From: Neckera pumila
Lineage: Eukaryota > Streptophyta > Bryopsida > Hypnales > Neckeraceae
Direction: 5' to 3'
DNA length: 64,000 nucleotides
Assembly (NCBI GenBank): GCA_963969595.1
Contig: OZ018412.1
Span: forward strand, 16,556,501 to 16,620,500
Part shown: piece after piece, positions 1 through 13,276 of the stretch
Position numbering within the stretch: position 1 is the first letter of the stretch
How the letters are laid out: each line of letters begins with the position of its first letter
Translations under genes and position numbers: made by a program
The notes under the pieces: model-generated
What the model was told of the DNA's origin: nothing
The model's input: only the letters and a program-made list of their open reading frames with translations
Database searches by the model: none

Positions 1-555
1 GCCATGACTAAAACGATCAACCGGACTCCCATTGGGGGAAATCACAAGCGGCAGACCTTCGGACTTACCCAACTCCATATAACACCACGAAACTCCCCAG
101 CTACGGCAGACATTCAGGAAACCCATTTCTCATTAGTCTACCTTGATTCTGAGATTGCAATTGCGAAAGAGCACAAGAAGAATCCACCAGAATCGTCCAT
201 CACAGAGTGATTATTTTACCTCCGAGGAATGGTCGAAATGGAGCTCCGAGCCTTCTCTGGCGATCACATGCTCAGCTACCTACAAAGTGCAAACAATTGA
301 ATCAGTTGGAAATTCAATAGCTCTTCATTTGCGCAATGCTCGATCCCAGGTTGCCATGACTTTCCCATGTGGGGAAATCACACCATTGAAGCTGCGACAT
401 GCAAATTTGGGTCCCAGCACAACTCTGTAGTGAGTGGTGAGAGAGGGTGGAAGGAGCTTTGGGCCAATTGGAAGGGCCCGGGGGTTATCCAGAGTGGTCG
501 ATACGTGGCATCCAGGTGGCAAGTCCACATTCGTCGATTGAGTTTAGCCCTTTAA
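1..555. other. GC-richer stretch, no assignable gene
   Basis: This stretch is richer in G and C than the DNA around it and holds several short overlapping open frames on both strands. None shows a motif I recognise. A short phrase (gccatgac followed about 25 bases later by ggggaaatcac) occurs twice, near 1-45 and 353-385, so a decayed duplicated sequence is possible. I see no splice pattern or start codon that would support a gene. Confidence 0.3.
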
Positions 556-790
556 GGGCTGCTTTTAACATAAAAAGTACGAAGACATGCGGCAAGTACT
601 TTTTTTTTTACTATTTATGGTTGGTTGCAAATGCAAGTTGGATTTCACACTAGAGAGATAGGAAGGAAGTACGTAGATGATATTGTAGCTAATGTGTCTT
701 GTCATTGGTACCAAAATTCTTCCGAAGGTTTTGACTGAAAGGTGCTTGCAACATAGCATTTCTATCGAAGGCCTCATTGTCTGAGATCGG
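556..790 (+). repeat. Dispersed repeat, copy 1 (partner at 21588-21790)
   Basis: This segment aligns by eye with 21588-21790. Shared blocks include ggatttcacac, aggaagtac, gtagct and aaattcttcc, in the same order and spacing. Both copies stay open in one shared frame for about 33 codons ending at a TGA, reading VGFHTR, then RKY, then QNSS and GF. The family is not recognised. It could be a decayed coding exon or simply a diverged repeat. Confidence 0.6.
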
Positions 791-1570
791 AATTGCTTGG
801 ATGACAAACATATGACATCATCTTTACAATAGAAATTTTGTTCAGCGAGGGGAATCTAGTAGAATGGTAGCAGGATTACGAAATATTCATGTAACATGGT
901 GTCGCTTCACTCGCCTCTGGTTGTCTCTCTAACTCTCTTTTATAATGGCAATTGAACCGGACTTTTACTCCTTACAAACCGGGAAATTATTTTTGGACTA
1001 AGGTGCCTTCGCACAAGAGCACACCAATATTACATGGAGGACCACAACTTTGTGCAACTTTCTGCTGCTTCAGCTTTTACATCAAAATGTAGATGTGGAG
1101 TGCTTTCTGAATGTTGAAAGGCCGGAAGATGACGGTAGGCTAGTCTGTGATGTAAAGTGGCTGTAACATGGTTGTTTGATGCAATTGTGAGGTTTTATCA
1201 AAACTTTTTAATTTCTAAGGTTTGCAAATGTTTGATAAAAAATTTAACCTCTAAGTGCTTGAACAAAAGGTAGGAAGATTCTTTTTGAGAATTAAAATAT
1301 AATAGAAACCACTCTAAAGTATTTTTATTGTTTATTTGTATAGAACATTTTCTCTTCTTTTTGTTAATATATTATACGATTTTTTTAGATTCATCAATGA
1401 ATATCAATGGGATGATTTACACTTTTTAAAACATTCATCACCATCCAAGAGATGGATGAGCATTGAAGGATCCTTTAAGAATCCTTGGTAGGTAAACTAG
1501 TACTCTTTTTTTCAATTTTTTTGTCCTTTTTTGCAATATTAGTTGGACCATTGCATTTTCAATTAGAATC
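791..1570. other. No gene seen
   Basis: AT-rich sequence with no open frame of note and no recognisable repeat. T and A runs are frequent. Confidence 0.5.
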
Positions 1571-1922
1571 CATTAGAAGAAATATCAACTCTCCGAAAGG
1601 CTACTCCAGAGTACCAAACTAAGCTATTAAAAAGCTTGGTTTGTCACTCCAGCTGACTGCTGCGGTGAGCAACCAGAGTGGCTGACTGCTTGCCAGAGCA
1701 CTTAGATTTCGCAGAATTTTTTTTAAAATTTTTTTTAAGATTCAAAAAAAATAAATTATTATTTTTTGTGTTCGCAAATTTCGGTTCCTGCGCCATTCTT
1801 ACAGCAGAAAGTGCTGCACGAAAATAGGGGAAAACAAATTTTTGAGCAAAAAAGAAGTAAACTTCAAAATACCTTGGAAGGTTGTGGAGCAGCCCTCCAA
1901 AGGCCTGAAATTTTTTCTAATG
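1571..1922. mobile_element. CATTAG-ended MITE-like element, copy K1
   Basis: About 350 bp with imperfect terminal inverted repeats. The left end starts CATTAGAAGAAATATCA and the right end read backwards starts CATTAGAAAAAATTTCAGG. Inside are an A/T-rich run and the phrase ggttcctgcgccatt, both shared with copies at 43782, 44237 and 59870. There is no coding capacity. The CAYTA start recalls the CACTA superfamily, but I found no matching 3-bp target duplication, so the class is left open. Confidence 0.7.
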
Positions 1923-2224
1923 CTTGCGATTTGCAATATGGAAGATGTATACATTTTTAGAAGGACAAATATGATTTTTTTTTTTTTACTAGTGATATCA
2001 CCATTTTTTTGGATGTGAATGTGTTGTAATTAGGAATTTGATCTTATTTGATATAGTTTGTTGTAGATATGTTTAAGATATGTAATTTGTAAAACAAAGT
2101 GTGCAATTATCCAACCGAAAGCTTAATGTGCAATTGTACAATTGAATATTAAACTGAATCAACCTTATGTGTGGGGTTGTCCAACTAAATATTTCCATGA
2201 ATCTCTTACATATGAAGTGATAGT

Positions 2225-2680
2225 AGAATTTTAAGGCCCAACAATTTTCATAACTTTTGACTATATGGTTAAAAAGTTATTGCATGATATGTAATTTTCA
2301 TTGGTCGGCGGGCAACCCAAGCAACTCAAAAAACTTCTTTAAAAATCATTTTTTTTTAAAATAAAAATTTGAAACTGGTTCTTTAGATTTATATATACAT
2401 AGGAGTCAAACGTTATGAGGATACTGAGTTTGAAGCTAGTTATGGAATTTCTACTCTAAAATAAACTTTGAAGTCCTTTATTTAACTTAGTTTTCAATAT
2501 TTTTGAAAAAAACAAAAAACATTAGGTGTAGATTATTTATTACAACATTACACCCGTTGGAATTGGCATTTTTTCAATTCTATATCTAAATTCTTAACAA
2601 TTTTATATTTTGAATCATTCTCTATTTCTTTCTACTAACTATTTTTTTCCTATATGTTGAAAATTGGAAAATTTTAATCT
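2225..2680 (+). repeat. Fragment of the TTAA element family next to the DNAAF1-like stop codon
   Basis: This stretch matches the interior of the element at 5119-6288 (roughly its 5590-5945 part), including the phrases taaaataaactttgaagtcc and ttaacaatttta. It lacks both recognisable ends. It lies directly downstream of the DNAAF1-like stop codon at 2692, so part of that gene's 3' untranslated region may come from the element. Confidence 0.65.
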
Positions 2681-2691
2681 TTTCATTTCAT

Positions 2692-5600
2692 TTAATTATT
2701 AAGCTCAATATCCATCACTTGGTCCATGGATATTGGTGAGGCATTGTCCATATGTGTATCATCATCAATAGTTGTAGCTTTTGCCCACAAATCTCGATAT
2801 TTACATGTTCCCCATATCATAGGTCTAATTGACTGTGCATTGGATTCATCATTGATTCCATTAATTTCACCAACTTGGATATCACGTTTCTCCACATTTG
2901 CAACTTCTTTCAACATAAGACCATCTTGCAAATCCCGTCGAAACTTCCATCCGGTCACCTCATCATTACTATGTAATAAACTCGAAACTCCTTGTTCATG
3001 AGATTGACATTGATTGTGAATGGTTATCAGCATATTTGTGATAATTTGTTCTCCAATGTCATCACTTGGTATCATGTTTGTATTTATTGATGTAGTATTG
3101 TTGTTACCACACACTTCTACTTGAATTTCATTAGTTGCCACTGAATCTTGGCCATTAATTTTGGCAGGTTCTTCAACATAGCAAACACGTTCATTTTGTA
3201 TATTCCGTTGTTTTTGCTTACTCATGGCTTCAAAGAATCTATTTATAGCAATATTTTTTACGTCATACCTTTGTAAGTTCTCTTTATATGTTGTTTTGAA
3301 CCGTTCTTGTTGGTTATCATCCAATTCCATTGATTCTGTAGTTTCATCACATGAAATCGATGGTTCAAAAATATTTTCATCAATTTCACATTTTAATGAC
3401 TTTTGAGGATATTCATCTCTTTTTCCTTCATTGTCAAGATCTCTCGCTCCACGTTTCTTTCCATCACCTTCTAATCTTGGTACCATATCCACAAAACTTA
3501 TATCTTCTTTTTCTATAGCTTGGAATTTTATTTCATTTTTATCGTTCCATAAGTCTTTGGATTTAGTATCTAAATGAGTCTTTATTTCAATTTCCATACT
3601 TTTTTGCTTGGCTACTTCAAGTTCTTGTTCCAATCTTTGTATTTCAATTCTCTCAGCCTCGTTTTTTTGTGTTTCTTCAAATTTTAGTCTTTCTAGTTGT
3701 TTTTGTCTAAGTAATTTCTCAGCATGATCTTTTCTTGCTTTAATTTGAATATCTTCAAATGCTGTAATTAATATATTTATAAAGAAATCTTAAAATTATT
3801 ATTTAGCATCAACACAATTAACCGCAAATGTATGAAATTTCAAAAAAATTAATTTGTGAATTTTTTTGGTATATTAAAGTTTCTATAAGTTTCATCTATA
3901 ATAGGAATGAATATACTTGATAATTCAATGGAATAAATTGTACTTTTGAGATTGGAAGATGAAAAAAGGATGCAAAAGTTTTGTGCTCTTTTGTCAAATA
4001 GGAACAAAGTTTTAATCTTTTTTATCTTTCAAAATTTTGATTTGCACCCTTACCTTTACGATGGCGATCTCGAGTTGCTGCTTCTTCATTTGCTATAACA
4101 CTCTTCATGTTTTTTTCAGCCTAACCATTATAAAATGTGTAATTAAGTATATGCAATTGTTTAATTTAATCATGGAAAAGAATGGCAAATTCCATCCATT
4201 ATATTTCAATAGATATAAAAAATAAAAACAATTATAGAATTAGCTTTTTATCAAATATTTTCTTTTCATTCATTTCTTACTTCTAATCCTCCTTCCACAA
4301 ATGCAATAGCAAGTCGTCTTTCTTTATCAAATATTGGACTTTCATCCAAATAATGCAACTAATAAAATACACAATTCAACAAAAAATTTACAAATGAATC
4401 ACTATTTATAAAAAAAATTTATATGTAAATTTCTATTTATATGGTTAAGAAATACATTTTATATATGACATATTGAGAATGTTAATTTTGAAAAGTTAGC
4501 AGAAGATTTATACATGCATATTAGCCTTGGAATGCTACCGTGGGCATTCTTGCAATTGTCTGTTTTCGATAGTAGTGTATAACAGACAGAACTTGATTGC
4601 TAGTCATTCGTAATAAAGACAGTGGAATTGACCTCAATACCTACAAGCTCAAAATTGTACAAAAAACATCGCATTAAAAGTAAATTCATTTTGAATTTAT
4701 AGAAATCTTGATGTAAAAAATAAATTTACTTGATTTCATTTTATTTAGAAATTTACAATTATGGTATACTTGATATTTTTTTAGTAATAGAATTTTATTT
4801 ATTCCAAGAATTACTTTTAATTCAATTAAAAGTATTAAATGGCATACATCTAATGCCTCCTCATTGTCAATTCTATTTTTTGATATATCAAGTGATTTTA
4901 AACTTTTGCATTCCTATACATTGAAATTAATATTTATGTCGTATTTGATTTGAGAATGAAAGGAATATCTATTAAAAATTAAATTATAAAGGAGTTAACT
5001 TGATTTAAAGTCATTAGTAATCATTATAAATGACTATTCAAAAATTTTAAAAGTTCTATATGAATTGAACTTTATTTAGTTGAATTATATGTAAATAATT
5101 CTTTTACTTTACAATTAACCCCTAAAGGACCAATATGTGATTTTTGGCTACATAGAAATTTTAGGCAGGTACATGTGACTAGAGATTTTCATATTTTTAG
5201 CCCAAATTTTAAATAGAGTATGGGGGCAAGGAATATCTTTCATATGCACTAATTTGCATGACATTTGGAAATATAAATCAAAAGTTATGGCCTAATAGAG
5301 TTATTTGTAAAGTCTCCCCAGTTTGGAGGGAACTTTTTGCAACAAATTTCCTCCGACGAACGACTCCGCAAGCAACCACGACCTTGCAAGCGACCACGAC
5401 CCCGCAGGCAAAGTTCGGACCAAATTTTTTTTGGTCAATTTGAGCGCGAAAGAAAGTTTGGTACCCACTTTTGTATTGACTTTTTGCCCAAAACCTGCTT
5501 TTTCACAAAACTGCAGGGTTTAAAACCCGGTTTTGGGTACTTTACAAATAGCCTAATATGTTACTTTTTTCGTAACTGGGTAGTTTGTATAGATCAGAAA

Positions 5601-8019
5601 AAATCACTTTTTTCAAAAACAAAAATTTGAAATTGGTTTTTTATAGTTACATATATGTAGAAAGCTTTGAATCATTCCATTTTGGCCAATGAGTCAAAAG
5701 TTATGAGGATTTTTTGTTTGTGGGCAGTTATGGATTTTCTACTCTAAAATAAACTTTGAAGTCCTTTATCTTACTCAATTTTCAATATGTTTTGAAAAAA
5801 ATAAAATCACAAGATATAGATTGTTTATTACTACATTTCGACCATTGAAATTGGCTTTTTTAAATTCCAAAATTAAATTCTTAACAATTTAGTATTTTGA
5901 ATCATTCTCTACTTCTTTCTACTTACTATTTTTCCCTATATATTATATAATTCCAAATGATGTGAAATTTTTCAAGCATGTAGATAACTTGACTCAAATA
6001 ATTAACCCAAAGAGTTACCACCAATTTGGACATTTATTCATACAAATGTGACCTTATGAAGTGCAGCTGCCCAATTTTTTGCAGGAAAAAGAATTTTTTT
6101 TTTGTCAATTCAAAATCTACATGGTGGAAATTTTTTAAATTTTTTCCACATCTTCACAAATTAGTTTACTACAAGATCCTTTGGTTACATGTGTCAAAAA
6201 AAGTTTATTCCCAAAAATTTGGTACTTGTTCTAAAAATGATAGTTTTTGAGCCTTTTCAGTGAAAACATAGTCAAAGAACTTTAGGGATTAATTACCTTC
6301 AAATGAATTACATCATTCATACAACATATTGAATTTCCCGATAAATTAAGTTGTCGCAAAAATGGCAAACAACTAAGTCCCTTCACCTTTCTAATCTATA
6401 TTATGAAAACCACAATGTCCAATATAGTGTTATATTAATATTTTTGATGAATATAAGATTTAAAGTGATATTAAAAGTCTTATATATTATGTATGTATTT
6501 TTAAACTATTCAATCAATTATTTACTTATATAGTAAATTATCAGTCTATAAAATAATTTAATTTTTAGTATTTTTTACGGTTCTGGTAACAAATAAAAGT
6601 TATAATTAAAACTCCATGAGTATATTCAATAAAAACTAAAATAAACACACAAAAATAAATAATAGCAATTTGTAAGTATATGATCATCAAACTTTACTAG
6701 ATTGTCTGCCAAATCAATAATCTCTAGTTGTTGAAGTGATTCCAAACCAACAATGTGCTCAATACAATTCTACACAATTACTTTATTCTTTTAGTTTAAA
6801 TTTTATTTCGGTTACGTTAGAATTAATAAGTCATTTGTATTGTATATATATAATACAAAACACAAATAGTATCCTATTTGTGTATATTTACCATCTCTAT
6901 ATATACTATAATTCTGTCAAAATTTCAACAAGGTCATTTAATTTTTTTTAAATTTAGTATTTTAAAATCGTTTTGACTAAAGGATTTTATCAATGAATAT
7001 ATACAATTATAGAAAAAATTTCATTGAAATAAATCATCAAACAAAACAAATATTATCTAGAACAATATTTACATGTGAAATATGACAGTGCATAAAATTA
7101 AACAATTTATCATTCATAATGTCTAAATTTTAGGCTTTGGATAAAAAAGTTCTTCAAACAATGAATACTATTTGAACATTTTAAATAACTATATATTGCA
7201 TTTTCTATTAAAAAAAATTATATGCCATAACATCAAGCATTTAAACCTGATTCAAATAAAGGCAACGAAGATTGATGAGAGGTGCTAAACCATCCAAGTT
7301 AGATATAGCTGCACAATTCAAAGTCCCTTTGAAATTTGAAATAAACTTTTAAAATCACATTTATAAGATATAAAACACAAAAATGACTCAATGAATTTAT
7401 TGCACATTAAAATGCATATTTTGTGATTTTAACTTATACCATTGCATTCAAGATAAATTGTGCGCAATCCAATGTATTCTTCTAAAGCTTGAATTTTTGT
7501 AATTCCCTATAAACAAAGCAAATTACTTATTTTCTTATATTCCAAGTTGGAAACCAAATCTTTGCATAAATCTATACAATGCGTTATCACACAAAGATAA
7601 TATTCTTTCAATCCGTAGGGATTTTCAATTCCTCTCATATATTTTAAAATTTCAAATTTATTAATTTAAATATAACTTACAACCTTTTGATGCAAATGTA
7701 TTACATCATTGAGTTGTGGACAACTTGAATACCTATAATTTATAAGTTTTCATTATGAAACTACAAAAATTTGTCAAGAAAAGATAATACAATATTTTAT
7801 ATTTTAATGTACTATAAAATTATACTATAATAAATTCATTCTTAAAAAATTATTATTATAGCTGCAATCACATCATTTAATATGATATATTCATATAAAT
7901 AATAATTCAAATATATATTCAATAATATCTTAAAACTGTGTAAAATATGAGAATTACAATTTTAAATCTCTACACAAATTCTTGAGAGAGTCTTGACTCA
8001 TCACAAATGCACCGTCCAT
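2692..8019 (-). CDS. DNAAF1: Dynein axonemal assembly factor 1 (ODA7/LRRC50-like), 11 exons
   Basis: Seen: exons in transcription order are 8019-7958, 7732-7684, 7506-7440, 7308-7247, 6769-6698, 6395-6297, 4913-4815, 4640-4539, 4358-4281, 4120-4054 and 3761-2692. All have GT/AG borders and join in frame to about 608 residues. Residues 1-37 include LNDVIHLHQK. Residues 38-170 are leucine-rich repeats (GITKIQALEEYIGLRTIYL, GLSCLPFLRQLNLSGNSI). Then come an HYYRK segment and LHYLDESPIFDKERR, a DNAAF1 hallmark, followed by a charged coiled coil (about 231-300) and an acidic, low-complexity tail. Known: DNAAF1/ODA7 helps pre-assemble outer and inner dynein arms in the cytoplasm of ciliated cells. 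Inferred: here it would serve swimming sperm. The exon 2 end is uncertain, because 7681 would use a stronger donor and add one Val. Intron 6 carries a mobile element that starts four bases after its donor. The tail is less conserved than the core. Confidence 0.9.
5119..6288. mobile_element. TTAA-flanked MITE, copy A (in DNAAF1-like intron 6)
   Basis: About 1.17 kb flanked by TTAA at 5115-5118 and 6289-6292. The ends read CCCCTAAAGGACC on the left and the complement of TCCCTAAAGTTC on the right. No transposase frame is present; the 60-97-residue open frames inside share no motif. TTAA target sites with CCC-starting ends are the pattern of the piggyBac superfamily. No other flanking direct repeat is visible. 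The right TTAA occupies intron positions +5 to +8 of the exon 6 donor. Confidence 0.75.
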
Positions 8020-11000
8020 AGTGTGTGTAAATTGATGTGATATATATATATATATAAAATTGTATAACTCAATTTAATCTTTCTAAAGTTAGAAATTTAA
8101 AATTTTGTTGTTTTGTTTGATTTTCCCAATAGTAAGTATTGAGTCATGGAAAGTATGTTAATGAAGAAAAATTAATACAAAATACAAATTTATACAAAAG
8201 TTTAGTGTAAGGACAAGAATTTGGAATTCAGTATCAAACGCAATATCTTAGAGGTTGTTGTCAATACCAATGACAAAAAAATGAACACACTAGACAAATA
8301 CAAATCATAGTCTCTAAAATCACAAATGTATCTTGATATATGTCTGTTTAAAGCAAACTCAAATACACGGTTGATAAATAGATTTGTAAAGATTGTAAAT
8401 AGAAAATTATTTTGATATATTAGAGACCATATTCATTTGATGGATTTACTGGTAAGTTCATTTAGCTTTCTTGTCATTTAAAAAAATACAATACCTACAC
8501 AAATTATAGCTCATACATTAAATCATGTGGATAAAAATCTTTTTTTTACACTATAATTTGGTATGATTACATCAATGGTGTATGTGCACACTAAAAGATG
8601 GTTATCAAAAAATTTATTTTAAAATCAATGTATCAAATACCATGATTTATTATTAACATTTATATAAAAATTATGTTGTTGCAAAATTATTGTATGCTTC
8701 AAAATATATAGTAATTTTTTATGAATACTCATTTTAAATCAAACTAAAAAATGAGAGTATAAACTTGTCAATGCTAATACAAGAAGTTTGTTGAAACTTC
8801 CAAATTGACTAATTAGTAATTTTTATGGTATAATATTTAAAAAATATATAATTAATCATAATTTTTTTTTTGATAGTTTAATATATTACAAAAGTTATTT
8901 GTAATCCATGCAATTGAGTTGTTATACTACAATGTGACAGTATAACAAAATCATTTTCATTATTTATCAAAGAATTTCCCATCTCCAATTTGTTTTTGTT
9001 ATTGTATGTATTTTCTTTCTGGTCTCCTATTGGTTAAATTTTGTTGTTTCCATTGCACAATGGATTACTTGCATATATGTCGTATATAAAGTATATTACA
9101 ATAATATCAATTATAATCTTAAAATTCAAAATTATCAAGTTTCTATACTTTAAAAGCTAAATGAATCTAAGAAGAAAATTGTGGCAAATTAGACTTGACA
9201 TATGATAGGATGAGTAGTAGTAAAAATAATTTTCAAATGCAAAGAAGTCTTTTTTTAGTAGATTTTGTCAAGTGGCATGTTTGGCACTATTTGAAGAGAA
9301 TAAGTAATAAGAGAAGAAAAGTCTAGTTCAACATTCAATTTCAAATGAATAGAAATTGAAATTTTTTCAAAAAAAATTCTTTTGAATTCAACAAATGGAT
9401 TAAATTATGCGTGTATCACATGACTTTTCAAGACAATCAATGCATGAAATAAGGTAGAGATATCCAATTATATCTAAGACTTTAAACCACCCACTATGAG
9501 ACCACCCCAATTGAATCTTGTCTAGCTTTTTCTATTGAGGTAAGAATAAAATGTAAAAATGTAAGGTAAGTGGTGCAAATGGATGACAATTAAAGTACTT
9601 TCACAACTTGTAGTGGATGGTTATAGATTTGCTTAATACATATGTCAGTGAAGAATTGTGACCTTTAGAGCATGTGGGCTTCAAGTTTGCACTGATCAGG
9701 ACAAAATAATGCCAATGGTATTATAGTTTATAACTAAGGTACCAACAATATAAAACATTGGTGTTGTAAGTTGGAAATCTTCATTTTGTGAAGATTCACT
9801 ATTACTAGACTTGTGCCAAGCTATTGATGTCACTTGCAAATATCCGTTATATTTTTCTATAAAAATATATACAATTATTAGAACATTTATTGATGTATTC
9901 TTATAATAATAGATATACTAATTTATGGAAAAAGGTAAAAACTTTATACAAGCTAGATATTAAGAGATACAACATTCTATGTGCAAATGTGAAAGGAATG
10001 GAAATTAACTACAACACTTATAATCAAGTCAAAATACAATAATTGTATTTTAAGGACAACTTTAGCTCTTTAGACTATATATAATAATAGATTAAACATA
10101 TTTAGAATAAGCAAAAGTGTGAGTCACAAATAAACCATTTATGTTGAAATTGGTTGAGGGATCAAAGGCTCCCAAAGATTTCACTGTATAATAATTAAAA
10201 AAACAAATCTCAAGCAATCCTCATGAACTCCCTTGTCCATTTGCATGTAGTCCGAATCTTTAAGATGAACATGGAGCAAATAAAAAGGCTATAAATCAAC
10301 GTAAGGAAAAAGTTTAGAGGCAAACCAAAAGTTCCAAAATCCAACCTATACATTGCAAGACGGAAGCCTCCTCACCACAAGGATTACAATGATGTATTCT
10401 AATAGGAATATAATCCCAATATTGGATTGCTTTGCAAAAGAAGAAGGGTCTCTCAATGTCAAAGTCTAGAGGAAGCATGATCAAAGATATGTCAAAAAAA
10501 TGATGCTCCTCTTTGTAGTTGAAATTGCAATTTAACTTTGTAAGGGCGGGCTGGTCTCTACGCAAATCATCACTATTAGAAAAATCATGACCATACATCC
10601 TTTTTGATTCCATGGGAACCAATGACTTAAAAAAATAGAAAAGTGTGCATTAAAAGTCAAACTACTATAGAAGACCTTTTCTTTTTACAACAAAATTTTG
10701 AGGATGAATAGTTGCACTTCTGTCCTATATAGAAGGATTCTTTGTCATCCATTGGACACTTTGTGTCCGCAGCAACATTACAAGGTTAAAGACCTTCTAC
10801 AAGAGCATGTAGTGATTAAGAATTTGGTCTCTCATTTCTAGATATGTACTAATGGTAGTAAGAATTGAATGACTAGTAATTCATCTTTGATGCTTTATGC
10901 CTTGATTGCTGATTCCAAGTAAAAATCTTTGGGGAATTAATAAAAAAATTATGGCATATAATGCAATTCATTACGTGAAACCTACTATTTTTCAAGTTCA

Positions 11001-13276
11001 CTCTAAAAGTGAGATTTGCACAAGTAAACCCACCTTTAATGCAAACAATTGTTCTTAATATGAAATGTAAGCTATTCCCTCAAGGTGCATTACCAATAGT
11101 CCGCTTACACCAATGTTTAACATTTAATTCTATATGAAATAGCTTAGCAACCGCTTTATAAAAACAATGTAAATGTACATGCTCTGATTGTGCCTTGAAT
11201 TTTTAGTGTAGAAAGTTGTCAATCATAATTGAAATTGTAGATGCAAATATGCAATTGAGTTGGATGCACTTTTTTTCAATACTTTTGATAATTCAAAGTT
11301 TATTCACATAATGTCCCAAAAATGCATGTTTAGGGAATCTAGAATCCCTTGTCAACTTTTAATAAGATCCACTATAAACTTTGACAACTTAATGAGAGGA
11401 ACCATAATCACATGATGTTTAATTGTAAAAAGTACAATTTTAGGTCTAATTAATTTGAAGAACTTTAGAAGTGACTCTTAAGCCATGTTGGAATCAATTG
11501 AAAATACTTAGAAACTTGAGGTATTTGAGTTCTTGAAAGTATTATATTTGGTCTACAAAGGGCATGTCTCAATCACAAACCTAAACCATATGAAAAAACA
11601 GTGAATTTTCAAAGTGTTGATTATAGGTACATGTACCAAAAAGAAACCCTATTTTCAATACAAATCGATTTTTTTTCTAGGGTCCTACAAATCAATAGAA
11701 CTTCATAACCAACTTTGTCTTTATCTTGAGACTTCTTCATTCAACAACATTACCATAAAGCTCCTTCTATAGGAATTTATAGCTTATATAGCTCCACTCT
11801 CTATTAAGCTCAGACTAAACATCTAGGATATTGGAAGCTATACAACTCTACTCTATCAAGAGATAGAAGCACCTATAATAACACTTGTGAAGGAATCAAC
11901 ACTTGTGACTATTTTAACACACTAGCAATTGAAAATCATGGATTCCCCTCGACAAAATTGATAATTTTTGAATCTATATGAATAAACTATAAAAATTTTA
12001 AAGTTCAACAAATGGTGCACTCAAACAATTTTTATACATTCATGTATGTAATTAATATGCATAGTACATTTTGGACTACTTGCAATACCTACACACTTTC
12101 AAGACTGGTTTAGAGTGCAAGGTTGGGAATGGGTGCTAGAACCTCAAGCCCAAACTAAACGATATGATATATGCACTCGACTCTTTCATAAGCCCAAATT
12201 AACCATGCAGTGTGTAACTTGCTCTGAAACGGCAAAAATTACTTAAATCACTCACATAGCTTCCCTCCAAGATCAAAATCTTGTGCTTGTGTCACAGACA
12301 ATAGAATTAATCATAAAGTTCGTCCTCTGTTTGTAAACAAGTGTCAGAGGAAGGTTGAACTAAAAATAGTACAAAAGAAACATGGCACCAAACTCCATCA
12401 GACCCCAGTTTTGGTACTCCACGGAGTTTCATCCTGTTTTTTTCCCAAACTCCGGCTCCTGATCCCACATTGCACATACTTTGTGATTAATTCTAATGGC
12501 ACAGAAATTTCCATTGACTTGGAAGATACCGACACAGGCTTCTTAAGGAGAAAGTCACACTTTTGAGAAAGAGACAATTGTTTCCACACCACATGATTGT
12601 AGCACCATATGTTGAGGACAGATCAAATGATGGCAAGATAGTTTAGGGCTCCATTAATAAGTATTCAAGTGTACATTGCGAGATTAATAAGTTCTAGTTG
12701 TACACAAAACTAATTACCCAAAAAGAGTCCACCAAATTCAACACTACCTCGGATCAAAACAATTGGATCTACACAAGTGGCCGTATATCTGAAACGTGAA
12801 TCTGGTTATATATGTTTCTCTACTCTGATGAGTTCACTGAAGATCACATGATCTTAGACTCTACCATCTGTTTATGATCTAAGGTATTAGGGTCTCTCTT
12901 CAAGCCTCAAGTTTACAGACCTGTGTATGTTGGTGACAATCATTATCAAAATTCCATTGTTGATGTATTGCACTGGCCTCATTTAGGCACTCCTCCGACG
13001 TCACAAATAACTAAAGGTACGGGAAGAGCAAGTGAATAAGTATTTGACTTCACCCTAAAGCCCAAACCCTAAAAAAGAACTAATCTCTTTCAAACTTGTG
13101 ATGAGAAGCTCACCTCAGGGTGTCAGACCGGGCGATTTGCAGGTTTGTTACCAAGTTGGTCACAATGGGCCCGATTCTTCTTTCCCCAAGTAATTTACTA
13201 GCTCCCTCATAGGGATTTGGAATGTGAAATCTTCTGCAGGTCAAATCTGAGACCTAATAAACTGTGAATTGATCAA
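8020..13276. other. Gene-poor AT-rich spacer
   Basis: No open frame with recognisable content lies here. The first part (8020-10200) is extremely AT-rich, with a short TA run at 8041-8056, and may hold the DNAAF1-like promoter. From about 12100 the composition rises toward that of the POP5 region. The short minus-strand frames at 10314-10622 and 12398-12592 have no family features. Confidence 0.5.

Noticed and set aside
7958..7980. Earlier donor for DNAAF1-like exon 1 (at 7975)
   Set aside because: Both donors keep the frame, but the later one (7957) retains the conserved LCRDLKLY stretch that aligns with known DNAAF1 starts.
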